DNA of 64,000 nt from Verrucomicrobiota bacterium (GTDB taxonomy: Bacteria > Verrucomicrobiota > Verrucomicrobiia > Limisphaerales > UBA11320). Below the pieces are notes generated by a model, which was not told where the DNA came from, did not search any database, and saw only the letters and a program-made list of their open reading frames with translations. This document shows, in pieces, positions 1 to 11,800 of the stretch. The stretch is from positions 1-64,000 of the forward strand of contig JACQFQ010000050.1 of the NCBI GenBank assembly GCA_016199985.1. Reading direction: 5' to 3'. The stretch's first letter is position 1. Every line of letters begins with the position of its first letter. A program made the translations under genes and the position numbers.

Positions 1-490
1 CAGACGGACAGCCTCTCTCGATGTCATGGGTGAGGAAGGCCTTGACTGAGTGCCGCACGCGAAGGCGCGAAGACGCGAAGAGAGGACAGAGGAGAAGAGC
101 GTTCCGATTCCCCCTTCGCGGCTTCGCGGCTTCGCGTGAAACCGACCCTATCCGCAAGGGCCTCCTCCGCCTCAGACGACGGACAGCCTCTCTCGATGTC
201 ATGGGTGAGGAAGGCCTCGACTGAATGCCGCACGCGAAGGCGCGAAGGCGCGAAGAGAGGACAGAGGAGAAGAGCTTTCGGGATCCCCCTTCGCGGCTTC
301 GCGGCTTCGCGTGAAACCGACCCCATCCGCAAGGGCCTCCTCTGGTTCAGACGGACAGCCTCTCTCGATGTCATGGGTGAGGAAGGCCTTGACTGAGTGC
401 CGCACGCGAAGGCGCGAAGACGCGAAGAGAGGACAGAGGAGAAGAGCGTTCCGATTCCCCCTTCGCGGCTTCGCGGCTTCGCGTGAAATC
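1..490. repeat. Three tandem ~175-bp units with inverted arms
   Basis: Three near-identical units start at about 6, 181 and 353 (recognisable from GGACAGCCTCTCTCGATGTC), giving periods of 175 and 172 bp; the third ends near 487. Within each unit a purine-rich arm of reiterated GCGAAG (about 55-80 in unit 1) is the near-perfect reverse complement of a GCTTCGCG-rich arm (about 114-138), so each unit could fold into a long hairpin. The first unit may be cut by the window edge. Open frames run through the units on both strands, but they are only low-complexity R/A/S translations of the repeat, so no gene is called. The arms resemble GCGAAGGC-type intergenic repeats seen in many GC-rich genomes. 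No transposase is present. Confidence 0.85.
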
Positions 491-514
491 AACGTTGTTC
501 AGGCCGTTTTCTGG

Positions 515-2545
515 TCACGGCAGTGTCACTAAGGGCAGCTCGATATAGCTGGCGCGGCCGGGAAAGTTCTCTGAGGAGTGAAAGATTCGTTGAACGGCTT
601 TCTTGTAGTCGCCGGGCTGCGCCCAAAAAATGTTGGGCACGAAGGCTTGCGGATTTCGGTCATAGAGCGGAAACCAGCTGGATTGAACCTGCACCATGAT
701 CCGATGGCCTGGTCGGAAAACGTGGTTGGCCGTGGGCAGCGAGAAACGAAAGAGCAGGGGTGTATCGGCCGCGAGCGCCTTGGGAGTCTCCAGGCTTTCC
801 CGGTAACGACCGCGGAAGATATCCATCGCGACCGCGAGTTGGTAGCCGCCCATTCCCGGCTGTCCCGCGACTTCATCCGGATAGACGTCAATCAACTTCA
901 CGACCCAGTCCGAGTCTGTTCCGCTCGTGGACGCGATCAGATGCGCCACGGGTTGCCCGCTGATTTTTACGGGTTCATCCAGAACGTCCGAGACGAAGGC
1001 CAGAACGTCCGGCCGGCCCGAGGCCTCCCTCTGATCGTCGACCAACCACTGCGGCCACGTCAGGCCGTGGTCGTATCCGACCGGTTGGATGGGGCGGGCA
1101 CGGAAGGGAACGGGCTTGGAGGGATCGGAGGTGTACTCCGCAGACGCCGCATCGCCGGGTTTCGGCGCCGCAAAGCTCAACTTTAGGCCGGCATTCAAAT
1201 ACATCGGCTTTGAGGTCGCTCCGGCCGGCCAGGTGGGCAGTCGACGCCACGCGTCGGATCCGGTTTCGTAAGCCATGACCGGGGCCACATCCGCCTTCGG
1301 CGCTCCTTCGCGAAGGTATTGATCCAGAAACGGCCGCAGGATTTCGCGACGAAAATAGAGCGCCGTGTTGCTGTGGAACTTCAGTGCGCCCAGGCCGCTG
1401 CCGTCATCAATTTCCTGCCCGTGATGCCACGGACCCATGACGAGGAATACCTTGTCGTGAGCGGCGTCCTTGGGTTGAAGGGCGCGATAGACGGCGATCG
1501 CGCCGTAAATGTCTTCCTGATCCCAGAGGCTATGCACGAGCATGACGGGCACTTTTATCGGCTGAGCGGCGAGGAGCCTGTCCACGGCCTGCTCGCGCCA
1601 GAACGAGTCATAGCTGGGATGCTCCAGGATTTTCCGCCAGAAACCGACCTGTTCGAGGCCGCGCCGACGACCCAGTTCGCCTGCTGAACCCGCCTGCATG
1701 AACATGTCGTAATCGTCAAAGTGGCTGATCCACCATTTGGCTTCTGATTTACGATCCGCCACCTGCTCATAGATGTAGGGCATGTTTTGCTGGCGGAAGG
1801 CGCCGTTATGAAACCAGTCATCGCCCATCCAGCCGTCCACCATGGGATTCATGGGCACGGAAACCTTGAGCGCCGGGTGCGGGTTCACCAACGCCATCAA
1901 GGGCAGAAACCCATTATAGGAAATGCCCAGAATGCCAACCCGGCCGTTCGATTCGGAAACATTCTTCACCAGCCAGTCGATGGTGTCATAGGTGTCGGTG
2001 GCGTGATCCACAGGCGTCGGGTTGAGGGGACCTCGCAAGGGGCGGTTCATGACGTAGTCCCCTTCCGAATGGTGTTTGCCGCGGACGTCCTGCACGACGC
2101 GGATGTAGCCGCCTTCCACGATCGTCTCCACCGCGTTGTCGTACCCTTGCAGCGTCGGTCCCAGATGGGCGCTTTCCGCGCGCGTGGTCAGCTTATCGGC
2201 GTCGTAGGGAGTGCGCGTCAGCAGGATGGGGGCGCCCTGGGCGCCTTTGGGCGTCAGGACGACCGTGTGCAGCTTCACTCCGTCCCGCATCGGTATCTCC
2301 ACCTCGCGCCGCGTGTAGTTAAACCCATCGTGGGTCGGCACGAACTTCAGCGGTGTTTCGCTCGGCAACGCCGGATACAAGGCGGCCGGCGGGGCGGTCT
2401 TTGTTGGGTCAGCGGCTTGCCCGGCCGCGCCTCGCGATAAAATCATCAGCGCTACCTGCAGAGCAATATGCCACCGGTTTTGGGGCTGCCTTGCGGAAGA
2501 GCTCCAAGGCGCCACGATAGAAGCCGAATAGATGCCGTGAGTCAT
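515..2545 (-). CDS. CocE/NonD (peptidase S15) family hydrolase, secreted
   Basis: A 676-residue alpha/beta hydrolase of the X-Pro dipeptidyl-peptidase/cocaine-esterase (S15) type. The nucleophile elbow is GISYNG with Ser209, and an upstream VVQDVRGKHHSEG stretch matches the family's conserved block near 151. The acid is probably Asp342 in HSLWDQED and the base His375 in GPWHHG. The C-terminal third (about 430-676) has the jelly-roll features of the family. Residues about 24-45 are hydrophobic and end in an AxA-like site, so export is likely; an internal Met34 is an alternative start. It probably cleaves acyl or peptide bonds outside the cytoplasm, but the substrate cannot be read from the sequence. 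It is divergent from the giant gene and stands alone. The tandem repeat array lies just beyond its 3' end. Confidence 0.9.
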   Translation of the reverse strand: MTHGIYSASIVAPWSSSARQPQNRWHIALQVALMILSRGAAGQAADPTKTAPPAALYPALPSETPLKFVPTHDGFNYTRREVEIPMRDGVKLHTVVLTPKGAQGAPILLTRTPYDADKLTTRAESAHLGPTLQGYDNAVETIVEGGYIRVVQDVRGKHHSEGDYVMNRPLRGPLNPTPVDHATDTYDTIDWLVKNVSESNGRVGILGISYNGFLPLMALVNPHPALKVSVPMNPMVDGWMGDDWFHNGAFRQQNMPYIYEQVADRKSEAKWWISHFDDYDMFMQAGSAGELGRRRGLEQVGFWRKILEHPSYDSFWREQAVDRLLAAQPIKVPVMLVHSLWDQEDIYGAIAVYRALQPKDAAHDKVFLVMGPWHHGQEIDDGSGLGALKFHSNTALYFRREILRPFLDQYLREGAPKADVAPVMAYETGSDAWRRLPTWPAGATSKPMYLNAGLKLSFAAPKPGDAASAEYTSDPSKPVPFRARPIQPVGYDHGLTWPQWLVDDQREASGRPDVLAFVSDVLDEPVKISGQPVAHLIASTSGTDSDWVVKLIDVYPDEVAGQPGMGGYQLAVAMDIFRGRYRESLETPKALAADTPLLFRFSLPTANHVFRPGHRIMVQVQSSWFPLYDRNPQAFVPNIFWAQPGDYKKAVQRIFHSSENFPGRASYIELPLVTLP

Positions 2546-2612
2546 TGATGGAGGAATCCATAGCAGATTGAGTATTTCCAGGTAGCATTTAATTCACTGG
2601 CCGCTGCGCTGG

Positions 2613-2643
2613 CGCGCCGGGGAGGATGGTCCTCCCCGGCGCG
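2613..2643. terminator. Perfect 14-bp GC hairpin in the divergent intergenic region
   Basis: Positions 2613-2626 are exactly complementary to 2630-2643 with a TGG loop, and the plus strand continues TTTGAATTCT. The shape is that of an intrinsic terminator, yet it sits between two divergent genes, in what may be the 5' leader of the giant gene. It could be a terminator for an upstream plus-strand transcript, an attenuator, or a cruciform/IHF-type element. The T-run is short. Confidence 0.5.
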
Positions 2644-2826
2644 TTTGAATTCTCTCTCAGCGTGGATCGATCACCACGACAGCCTTCAAGGATTGCGCCA
2701 TCAGCAGGGGACGGAGTCGGCAAAAGTTTTCAAAAGAATTAGTTCGCCCATTCACTCCCGGGCTGGTTTTATTCACATGTTCGGTTTTGTTGGCTGCTTC
2801 CGTCGCGGAGCGTTTTTTTCCGCGTC

Positions 2827-2840
2827 GGGAGGTGTCAGTG
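2827..2840 (+). promoter_or_regulatory. Ribosome binding site and GTG start of giant gene
   Basis: GGGAGG at 2827-2832 is a good Shine-Dalgarno match, five bases before an in-frame GTG at 2838; a second in-frame GTG follows at 2844. The frame opens earlier at a TTG (2787), but no purine-rich site precedes that codon. This favours 2838, or 2844, as the real start. Confidence 0.5.
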
Positions 2841-2858
2841 TCAGTGTCAGTGTCGGTG
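2836..2858 (+). repeat. GTCAGT-type hexanucleotide microsatellite at the start codon
   Basis: The run CAGTGTCAGTGTCAGTGTC and its degenerate continuation encode a Val-Ser alternation (VSVSVSV). Slippage by one unit changes the number of Val-Ser pairs and of GTG start candidates without shifting frame. Confidence 0.6.
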
Positions 2859-5800
2859 TTGGAGCGAGACGCGCCGGAGAGCTTCCATCAGAAGAGCTCG
2901 CTGAGCTGTGGCCGCCTGATAGGCGAAGCAGTGGCAACCCTTAGCACAAAAGCATTCGTACTCGAACAGCTGGAGCCCCGCCTCCTGCTCTCGGCGACCG
3001 CATTGGACACCGCAACCGGGAGCCCTCCCCCCTCCGAGCATGTCGCCGTTGTTTCCCAGGAATCCGCGCCGGTCTCCGCGCCGATGTCTCATGACTTTCT
3101 GGGCTACACTCCGGCGTCCCAGATCAATGATATTTTCGACGGCCTGACGCCAGTCCAGGAACTCGCTCAGAATGGGAACGCGGCTCGCACAGACTCGGCA
3201 TCCGCGCGCGACCCCGGCGCCTCCCCAACTCAGTCTCTGGTTTCCCCGGAATCTCAGACTCCGATCGCGCCGACTGCGGCCCCTTCCTGGGTCTCCTCAC
3301 CGCTGGCTCTGAGCGCCCCGATCGATGGCGCGGAGCCAGCCGTCTCAGCGTCCGTGGGCGACTCTGTTTCGTCCGTCGTTGAGCCCGCTTCCGGCGCCGG
3401 AGCGAGCCATTCCGAGAGCCTTTCAACACTCACATCGCCTGCGACCGCAGGTTCGAATGCTGTCCAGTCCGTGACGGATCAGTTGACCGAAACCCTGCGC
3501 GTTGCGAATGCCCCGCCTGCCAGCGCTGTTGGTGTTCAATCTGTTATCAGTTCACTCTCCTCGACCGGCTCTTCCACATCAGCCGCTCGACTTCCTTTTG
3601 CATCCTCCGACGCGGCGCTGTTGCCTCCTCTTACCGACTCTTCCGCCTCTGAGAGCTTCTCCTACCTCGGTCACGCGGCTCAATTTTCCGCAGCCCATGA
3701 GCTGAGAGTTTTTGCGACCGGCGAAATCCTCCTCAGCGCGCTCCGCCCCGACCTTCTGCGACAGCAGGGCATCCGCAGTCTGGTCATCCAGGGCAGCGAC
3801 TCGACGGACGACACTCTTGTCGTTGATCTCGCGCAAGGCGACGTGCCACTGGACGTCACTTTCAACGGCGGCGTCGGGGCCTACGACACCCTGAAAGTGA
3901 GCGGGGTGAACGGGGGGAACTATACGCCCGGAAAGGTTTTCGGAGACGGTGTCTTTACCTCAGGGGTGACACGGGTCGCTTTCACTGGATTGGAGCCCGT
4001 GATTCTGGACGGGAGCCTGCCCGCTCCATCGGTCGTGAGCGGCGCCGCCACCGCCGGCACGACGAACCTGGCGGCGGGCGTCTTCACCTTCACCACCCCG
4101 TCAACCGGCGGGGGTGATGACCTGATCACAATCGACAGCCCGTCGGCGGGGCAGAACCGGATCTCGGGAACGAGCGGAGGCGTCGCGTTCGAGAACGTCA
4201 CCTTCAAGAACATCGCCCACGTGATCATCGACACCGGGACCAATGACAAAGATGGGGCCAACACGGACTCGGTGAAGCTGATCTCGCCTCTGGTGGCAAT
4301 CGGCCTTCTGGACCTGAAGATCACGACCGGGGCCGGTGACGACGTCATCGACCTCTCCCAGAGCGGGGCGGTTGGCGCCGCCGTGATCACGGTCGATGGC
4401 GGCGCTGGCTCTGATACTTTCATCAATGCCGGGACCGGGGCTGTGGCGCTGACCGACGCCAGCTACACCGCTGGAGGCAACACTGTCCCACTGGCCGGAA
4501 TCGAGAACGCCAGGCTGACGGCGGCCCTCATTGACGCCACCGGGTTCAAAGGAACGGTCCTTTCGCTCACAGGATCTCCGATTTGGCAATCCGTCGGACC
4601 CAATTCGACCAGCGGAGGCCAAAGCGAGGGACTGGAGGCGCAAGGAAACCCGGTGTCGGGCGCTGTTTTGGCGGTTTCGGTCAACCCTGTGAACCCGAAG
4701 ATTGTGTTCATCGGGACCACCAATGGCGGCGTTTGGCGGACGGACGATATCGACGCCACCAAGCAGGTCAGCATCGCGGAGTATGAAGACGCGATGCGCG
4801 ATCCGGCGCCCGACGTAAAAAGCGCGGGGACTGCGGTGGCCAAGAACGTCGATGGTTCGGGCGTCGACATTGCCGGCCCTTTGTTGAAGGGACAGTACCT
4901 CTATCGTATTTCCTTTGTGAACGGAGACCTTGGAACTGAAAGCGCTTTGTCGGTGGCCTCCGACATCGCCGCTTTCAACCTCGCTGCCGACGGCAAGAGC
5001 ATCAAGCTGACCAAGGCGCCGATCGGTCCGATGGGCACAACCGCCCGCAACATCTACCGCCTCGGGCCTTCGGATCAGGGCCTGTACAAGCTGACAGGCG
5101 TCATTGCCGACAATACAACCACGGATTTTGTCGACAACACCGTTGGAAAAGCGCCGCGCACGAAGACCGTGCCCTATCCTCATTGGATTCCTCTGACCGA
5201 CGCCTGGGACTCCTTGGGGATCACCTCGCTGGCCTTCGATCCGTCCGACGTGTCAGGGAACACGATTTTCGCGGGCACGGGCAACGGGAGCAGTTCCAGG
5301 GAGAGCGGGGCCGCAATTGGGGTGTTGAAGACTACGGACGGCGGCGCCACATGGAAAGTGGTGGGCGGAACAGATTTGGGCATGGGCGGCCTGAAGATTA
5401 CCGCGATCGCTTTCTCCAATCCTCGCGTTCTGGCCTCCACGGGGTTCGTCGGTGTTGCTCCGAGCATTGCTTCCGTGACCTCCACCAAGGCCTCCGTATC
5501 AGGAGGGCAGCTGACGCCAGGCGACTATGTCTATCGAGTGACGTACGTGAACAGGGACACGGGGGATGAGAGCGCGCCTTCCGGGGATATTCTGGTCGCC
5601 CTGGGGTTGGCGGATAATCAGGTGACCTTGGGCGCGCTGCCCAAAGATACCTCCACGGGCGCGACGGGCTCCAATCGCGCGCGTTATATTTATCGAAGGG
5701 ATCCAGGCGCGCAGACTTTCTTCCTGGTGGGTAGGCTAGACAACAACACGGATACTTCTTTCGTGGACAAGGGCCCACAAGTGACGCCCGTCATTGCGGT

Positions 5801-8800
5801 CTCCACGCTTTCAGGAAGCGATCCTACCAAGAGAGGGGGAGTCTATCGCAGCAACGACGGTGGGGACACCTGGGTGCGTGTCAGTGATACGGATCCGGTG
5901 ACTGGCAATGGGATTTCCGGCCTGCCTCCGGGGAAGGTGACGGATTTGGTCGCTGTGCGCGATCCTCTGGATCCCACGAAGCCCTCCATCCTTTTCGCCG
6001 CCCACGGTGGGGATGCCAACTTCGCCAACGCGGGGATCTATAAGAGCGTCGACCAGGGGTTGACTTGGACGAAGGTGAGCGCGGCCGTGCCGGACGGTAT
6101 CGCAGTCGGGAATTATAACTTTTCCGCTGTCAAACCCGCTCAGATCCAATTTGCCGTCCAGACCCTGGACAATGTGTCTCCCAAGGTGACCCGCCTCTAT
6201 GTCGCGGTCACGCCATCCGTCAGCGTGGGCACGCAAAAGGCCAACCATCTCACCCGCGTGTTCCGGAGCGACGACCTGGGTGGGACTTGGAGTTTTGTCA
6301 TCGATAGCCCGGGCTCGGTCGACTCTGACGGCGGGGTTCGCAAATTTTTCGACATCAACCCGGGTGGACAGGGCGATATACAGGGGGCCATCGTGGCCGA
6401 TCCGTCGACGGGCGCCTTGTATCTCAGCGGGGATGTTCAATCTGCGGTCGGCGCCGATTCATCGGTCAACAGCGGCAACTGGGTTGCACGCATTTTCCAG
6501 ATCATCGGCGATGGGACGGTGAATTACCTCACGAACATCAACTCTGTTCCGGTCGACGGCAAGGCGCGCGGCATTCAACTTGTGAGCGACAACGCCCAGC
6601 CCCGGCCGATTGTCACCGAGAGCACCGCGACGAAGAGCGTGGGGAGCGGCTTCCTGTCCGCGGGAGATTACCAATACAAGATCACGTTTGTGGATGACGG
6701 CGGCACGGAGAGCAACCCTTCCGCAGTGATCGGAGCCACGGTAACCGTGGCGAAGAACGACCAGATCAAGCTCGAGAAGCTTCCTTTGGGACCCTTGGGA
6801 ACCGTGAGACGGTTGATCTATCGCACCAAGGCCAACGGCGACTCGTTCTATTTCGTAGGCAAGCTGGAGAATAACGCGGTCAAGCCCGCCGAGTACGTCG
6901 ATGGGAAGGCCGACGTTGCGGCCACAGGCGCCCAGCCTGACACCGCGCTGGGCACATTGATGAAAGGCTTTGCCGCTCCGGACGTGGCGGGAAGTCAGAC
7001 CCGGAAGGAGGCGAGCTCGCCGGGCGGGTACGAATACCGGATCGTTTTTGTGGAATCTGACCCTGTGTCCAACGACTCCATCTACAGCGAGGCGTCCGCG
7101 CCGGTTCAGGGTAGTCCTGGGAAGAAGCTCGAAAACGTTCCTCTCGGACCCCGCGGCACAACAGCCAGGATCATCTTCCGTCGGGAGACGGTGGGAGGAG
7201 CTTTGCAGTACCGCCAGATCGGCAAGCTCAATAACAACACGGCGACTGTGTTCACCGAGAACGAGCCGGAGAAGCCGGTGATCGACACCATCCGCCTGCC
7301 GCTCATACAGGGCGGCGGATTCAAATTCGCGGTCGCGCCGACGGCGACGACTCCGAATGCGGCCGCGGCGGTTACTGGCGATGTCCTGGTGCTCCCCGGC
7401 GCTTATAAGTACCAGATGAGACTGGTGGATGTGAACGGTCTGGAAAGCGGTCCCATCAACTTGCCGGACGTCGCGGTGGCCGCGGACATCAACAAGACCG
7501 TGAAGTTCACGGGTCTGCCCCAGGTGGACTCGACGAACGTCAAAGCCCGCAAGTTTTACAGAACCGAAGCCGACGGCAGCGATTACTCCTTTGTCGGAGC
7601 GCTTACGGACGCAACGGCGACCGAGTTCACGGACACTCGCCTCTTCGTGCCGAATGTGGCTGGGGTGGGTGTCGATGCTTCGGCTCTTGCCATTCCAGGC
7701 AGTCCCGTCATGCCTCAACAGGGCAGTCCTCCGCCAGGACCTCCGGATGCGTTCTATAAAATCAGGCTGGTCTACGGTTTTGACGGCACGGATCCTCTCC
7801 AATGGGTTCAGAGCCCGCTTTCCGCTGAAACAGGATTTGTCGCGCCGCCTGCCGGAGACACATGGAAGCTGACAGACATCCCCAAAGGATCCGCGGGAAC
7901 GAGCAACCGATTGATCTATCGTACCCGGAATGGTTCGACACCGTTCCTGTTTGATGTGGACATACCCGACAACACGGCAACCACAAAGGTCGATACAACT
8001 GTCGATGCCAGCCTTCGCAAATCGCCCGCTTATGCGCTCGCCGTCGAGGACCAGGGTTTCGCGAAAACCCGTCTCCCGACCGGCGGCACCGCTCCGCATG
8101 CCGATTCTCACAGAATGTCGTTCGACGCGACGGGTCGACTGCTCGAGGTCGATGACGGCGGCGTCTATCGCCTCGATAAGTCGGGCAATGGCGCGTGGGT
8201 TTCATTGATCGGGGACCTGGTGAATTCGGAAGTGGGCGCGGTGGCGTACGATCCGATCACGAACCAGCTGCTTGTGGGCACTCAGGACACCGGCGCCCAG
8301 TTTCAACAGCTGCTCGGAAACGATCTGATCTGGCGTGGCGCGGCCCCGCAGGGCGATGGCGGGAATGAAGGCGTGGGGATCGATGGTAATCGCATCTTCC
8401 ACTATTCCATCGGCAACGATTTTAGCAGCATGGAGCGGCAGGAGGTCAATGACCAGGGGGTCGCAATCGGTTCGCCCCTGGGTATCGGCGTTGCGGGGAC
8501 AGGACTCATCGGGATGCTCGCCGCGGATCGAGAACCAGGCGGCTTCCGGAACTATCCCTTTGTGGTCAATGCGGCGGATCACAAACGGCTGTTGTTGGGC
8601 TATAAGGATCTTTATTTCAGCGCGAACAACGGCGTCAACGTCACCGACATCACCGTGGCGACCGCTGCCGAGGCTAACGGGAATGGTGGGCGTCTCAATG
8701 CTCTTGCCTACGGTGGAATGAACCCGGACGGCAGCCCGGCCGCGGGCGTGATCTACCGCGCTCGCAACCTCAAGATTAATGTCAGCGAGGACAATGGCGC

Positions 8801-11800
8801 GACCTGGAAGGGGGACTTTGACCTCGCTACGGTCGGCGGCTCAGGCTCCGTGAGTCAGGTGAGTCTCGATCCGACGAATTGGAATGTGGGCTACGCGGTG
8901 GCTGGGGGAAAAGTTTTCGCGACCAAGGATGGCGGCGCGACTTGGAACGACATTACAGGCCCGGATACCGGGGCTGGGGCTCTTCCGAACCAGACCTTGA
9001 AGGGCGTTGCCTTGGCGCCCGTCGACAGGCCTGACCTGAGTTTTCTGCTCAGGGACGGCAAGACATTCACCGTCACATTCCGCGGCGCTCAGACATTGGC
9101 CGATATCAAGAGGTTTATCGAAACCCAGTCGAAGGACTCATCGGGAACGGCTCGGGTTACCGTGGATCTCATGACCGGCGCGGCGGACAGAAAGATCAAG
9201 CTGACCGACGCGACGGCCGGCGCGAGCGTCTTCTCGGTCACCGCCGTGGGCGCCTCGCTTGCGTTGGCGGATCTCGGATTGTCGGGCGATGGGGTGATCA
9301 AGGCCGCCGGTGTGATCACCGGACGAAAGCTGGGGGACAACTTTGCCTTGGTCACGGATCTAAGCGCGCTGAAACTGGACGGCAGCACGACGCCCAAAGT
9401 GGGGGTTCATCGCAACGTCGCTGACCAGGATGTCCTGCTGGTGGGAGGCTCAAAAGGGATCTATCGGGTATTCAATCCCCTCGGGGACCCTTCGTCTCCT
9501 GGCGGAAGCTATCCGGCTGTCGCGACGCCGAGCAAGGCTTCCATTACGGTTCCGATCCCAGGCGACAACAACGATCTCACATTCACCGCCCGCCAGCCTG
9601 GCGATGCCTGGAACGACACCACGGTCCATTTTGTCAACCAGGGCGGCACGGGGCCGGCGACGGTCACTTGGAATCCATTCACCGACTCCCTGGTCTTCGA
9701 TGTTCGCGTCGCGACAACGGCCAAAGATATCCTGGCCTTGCTCAATGGTCCGGATGTCTCCGCCATGACTCTGACGCCTTCGGTGGGTGGCGGCGCTCTC
9801 GCGCTGGGCGCTTACCAGTATAGGGTTTCATTCCTGGATGCGACCGGTAGCGAGGGCAATCTCTCCGCGTCGAGGGAAGTGCCCGTCACTGGAAGCGGGT
9901 CTAGCGTTGTGCTCGGCAACGTGCCCACTGGGCCAGCCGGGACGACGATTCGGAAGATCTATCGGTCGGTGAAGGGAAGCAATGCCTTCACGCTGGTCGG
10001 TGTGATCAACGACAATTTAGCGATCACGCCTTTCACAGACATGGGGAGTGGGGCGTTCGACCCCGAGGTCTTCGACGGCTCGCGTCCCGCGGCTCCGAAT
10101 GTGACCGCGGTGGGAACCGCAGCGGCGGATGGCGGAACGGGCGGCCAATTGTTGGCGGGACGGTATGGCTACCGTGTGACGTTCCTGACGAGCGCGGGTC
10201 TTGAGAGCAATGCTTCCGACCTCTTCAAGGTGAACCTCGCTGCCGCCGGGCATCTCGTGACCTTGAATCAGTTGCCAACCGGACTCAGCGATGTGGTCGC
10301 TCGTCGCATCTACCGCACCTCGGCGAATGGAGCGCTCCTGGGCCTGATCGCCACGATCAACGACAATGTCACCGACACCTACACCGACTTGGGCATCACC
10401 CCGGGGCCCATGGTGTATGATGGGGCCCGAGCCCTGGCGCCTCCGGCCGTCGCCACCGCAACCCCTGAAGGCGCCGACGGGAACTTGGGAGCGGGCGCTT
10501 TCTTCTATCGGTTTAGCTTTGTGGATGCCTCGGGTCTCGAGAGCAACATTTCCTCCTCCACGGCTTCAGTCACTCTGACCGCTGGCCAACACGTCAAACT
10601 GGCGCAGATTCCCCTGGGGCCGAACGGCGTCTCCGCCCGCCGAATCTATCGGTCCAACTCCACCGACGGTTTCTTTGTCCTCGTCAAGACCCTCACGGAC
10701 AACACCACGATTACATTCAACGACGGCGTGGCGGCGCCGGTCGTCAACATCGCGCCCGTGGTCGTGAACATGAAGGCCACCGATGGCGGCGACGGAGGCC
10801 AGCTGGCGCCGGGGGTGTATCGATACAAGGTGACCTACGTCGATCGGTTTGGGGCCGAGAGCGAACGCTCCGTTTCCGTCGGCACGACCGACCCGAACGC
10901 CGTGCTGCCCGCCAAGCCGACCGATGACCTTGCGATCCTCGCGAACCACAAGGTCAATCTCACGGCGCTCCCCGTGAGCGCGGATCCCAATGTGGTGGCT
11001 CGGCGGATTTATCGCACCACCGCCGGAGGCGGCACTTTCTCGCTGTTGGCGACCCTCAACGACAACAACACGACCACCTTCACCGACGGATACGTGATGA
11101 CGGCCGCGGCGTCCACGGGCGGCAAGGCAACGGACATTGGCCAACTTGCGGCGGGAGCGTATCGCTATCGCGTCGCTTTCGTTTCGTCCCAGGGTTTGGA
11201 GACTGTGGTGTGGTCGGATGTCGCCACTGTGGCGCCGGTCACAGCCGGGCATAACGTCGCGCTTTCCAACATCCCGCTGAGCTCTGCCGCGGGCGTCGTG
11301 GATCGACGGATTTATCGCACTGCGGCGGGCGGCGGCGCCTTCACCCTTGTGGCGACCCTCAATGACAATGCGACCACGAGTTATGTGGACAAGGTCGCCG
11401 ATGGGGCGCTGGCAGAGGCCCCGGTGGTGACGTTGCCTCCCGCGAGCCCCACGACAACGGCGACGGCTTCCACAGGTTCCTTGCCCGCGGATGCGGGGAA
11501 CCTGGCCGCGGGAACGTATCTGTATCGATTCACGTTCGTCTCAACGGCTGGCGTCGAAAGCCTCCCGTCCGCGGTTCTGAGTGTGGTTGTGACGGACGGA
11601 CACAACGTCGCCTTGGCCAAGGTTCCGAAAGTCCCGCTCGGCGCTGGCTTCACAGTGGCGTCTCGGAGGATTTACCGGACTTCAGCCAATGGGGACACCT
11701 TCCGTTTGATCGCGACGCTGAACGACAACACAACGGAGAGTTACGTGGATCGCGACTCGGGGCAGGGGACCGACCCGATCACGCTGGCCGCCGGCGCCGT

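Noticed and set aside
1-490. CRISPR array
   Set aside because: Units of ~175 bp with near-identical interiors, not short repeats with unique spacers, and no cas genes nearby.
21-532. Overlapping frames on both strands in the left-edge repeat
   Set aside because: The frames restate the repeat units and have low-complexity translations and no ribosome sites.
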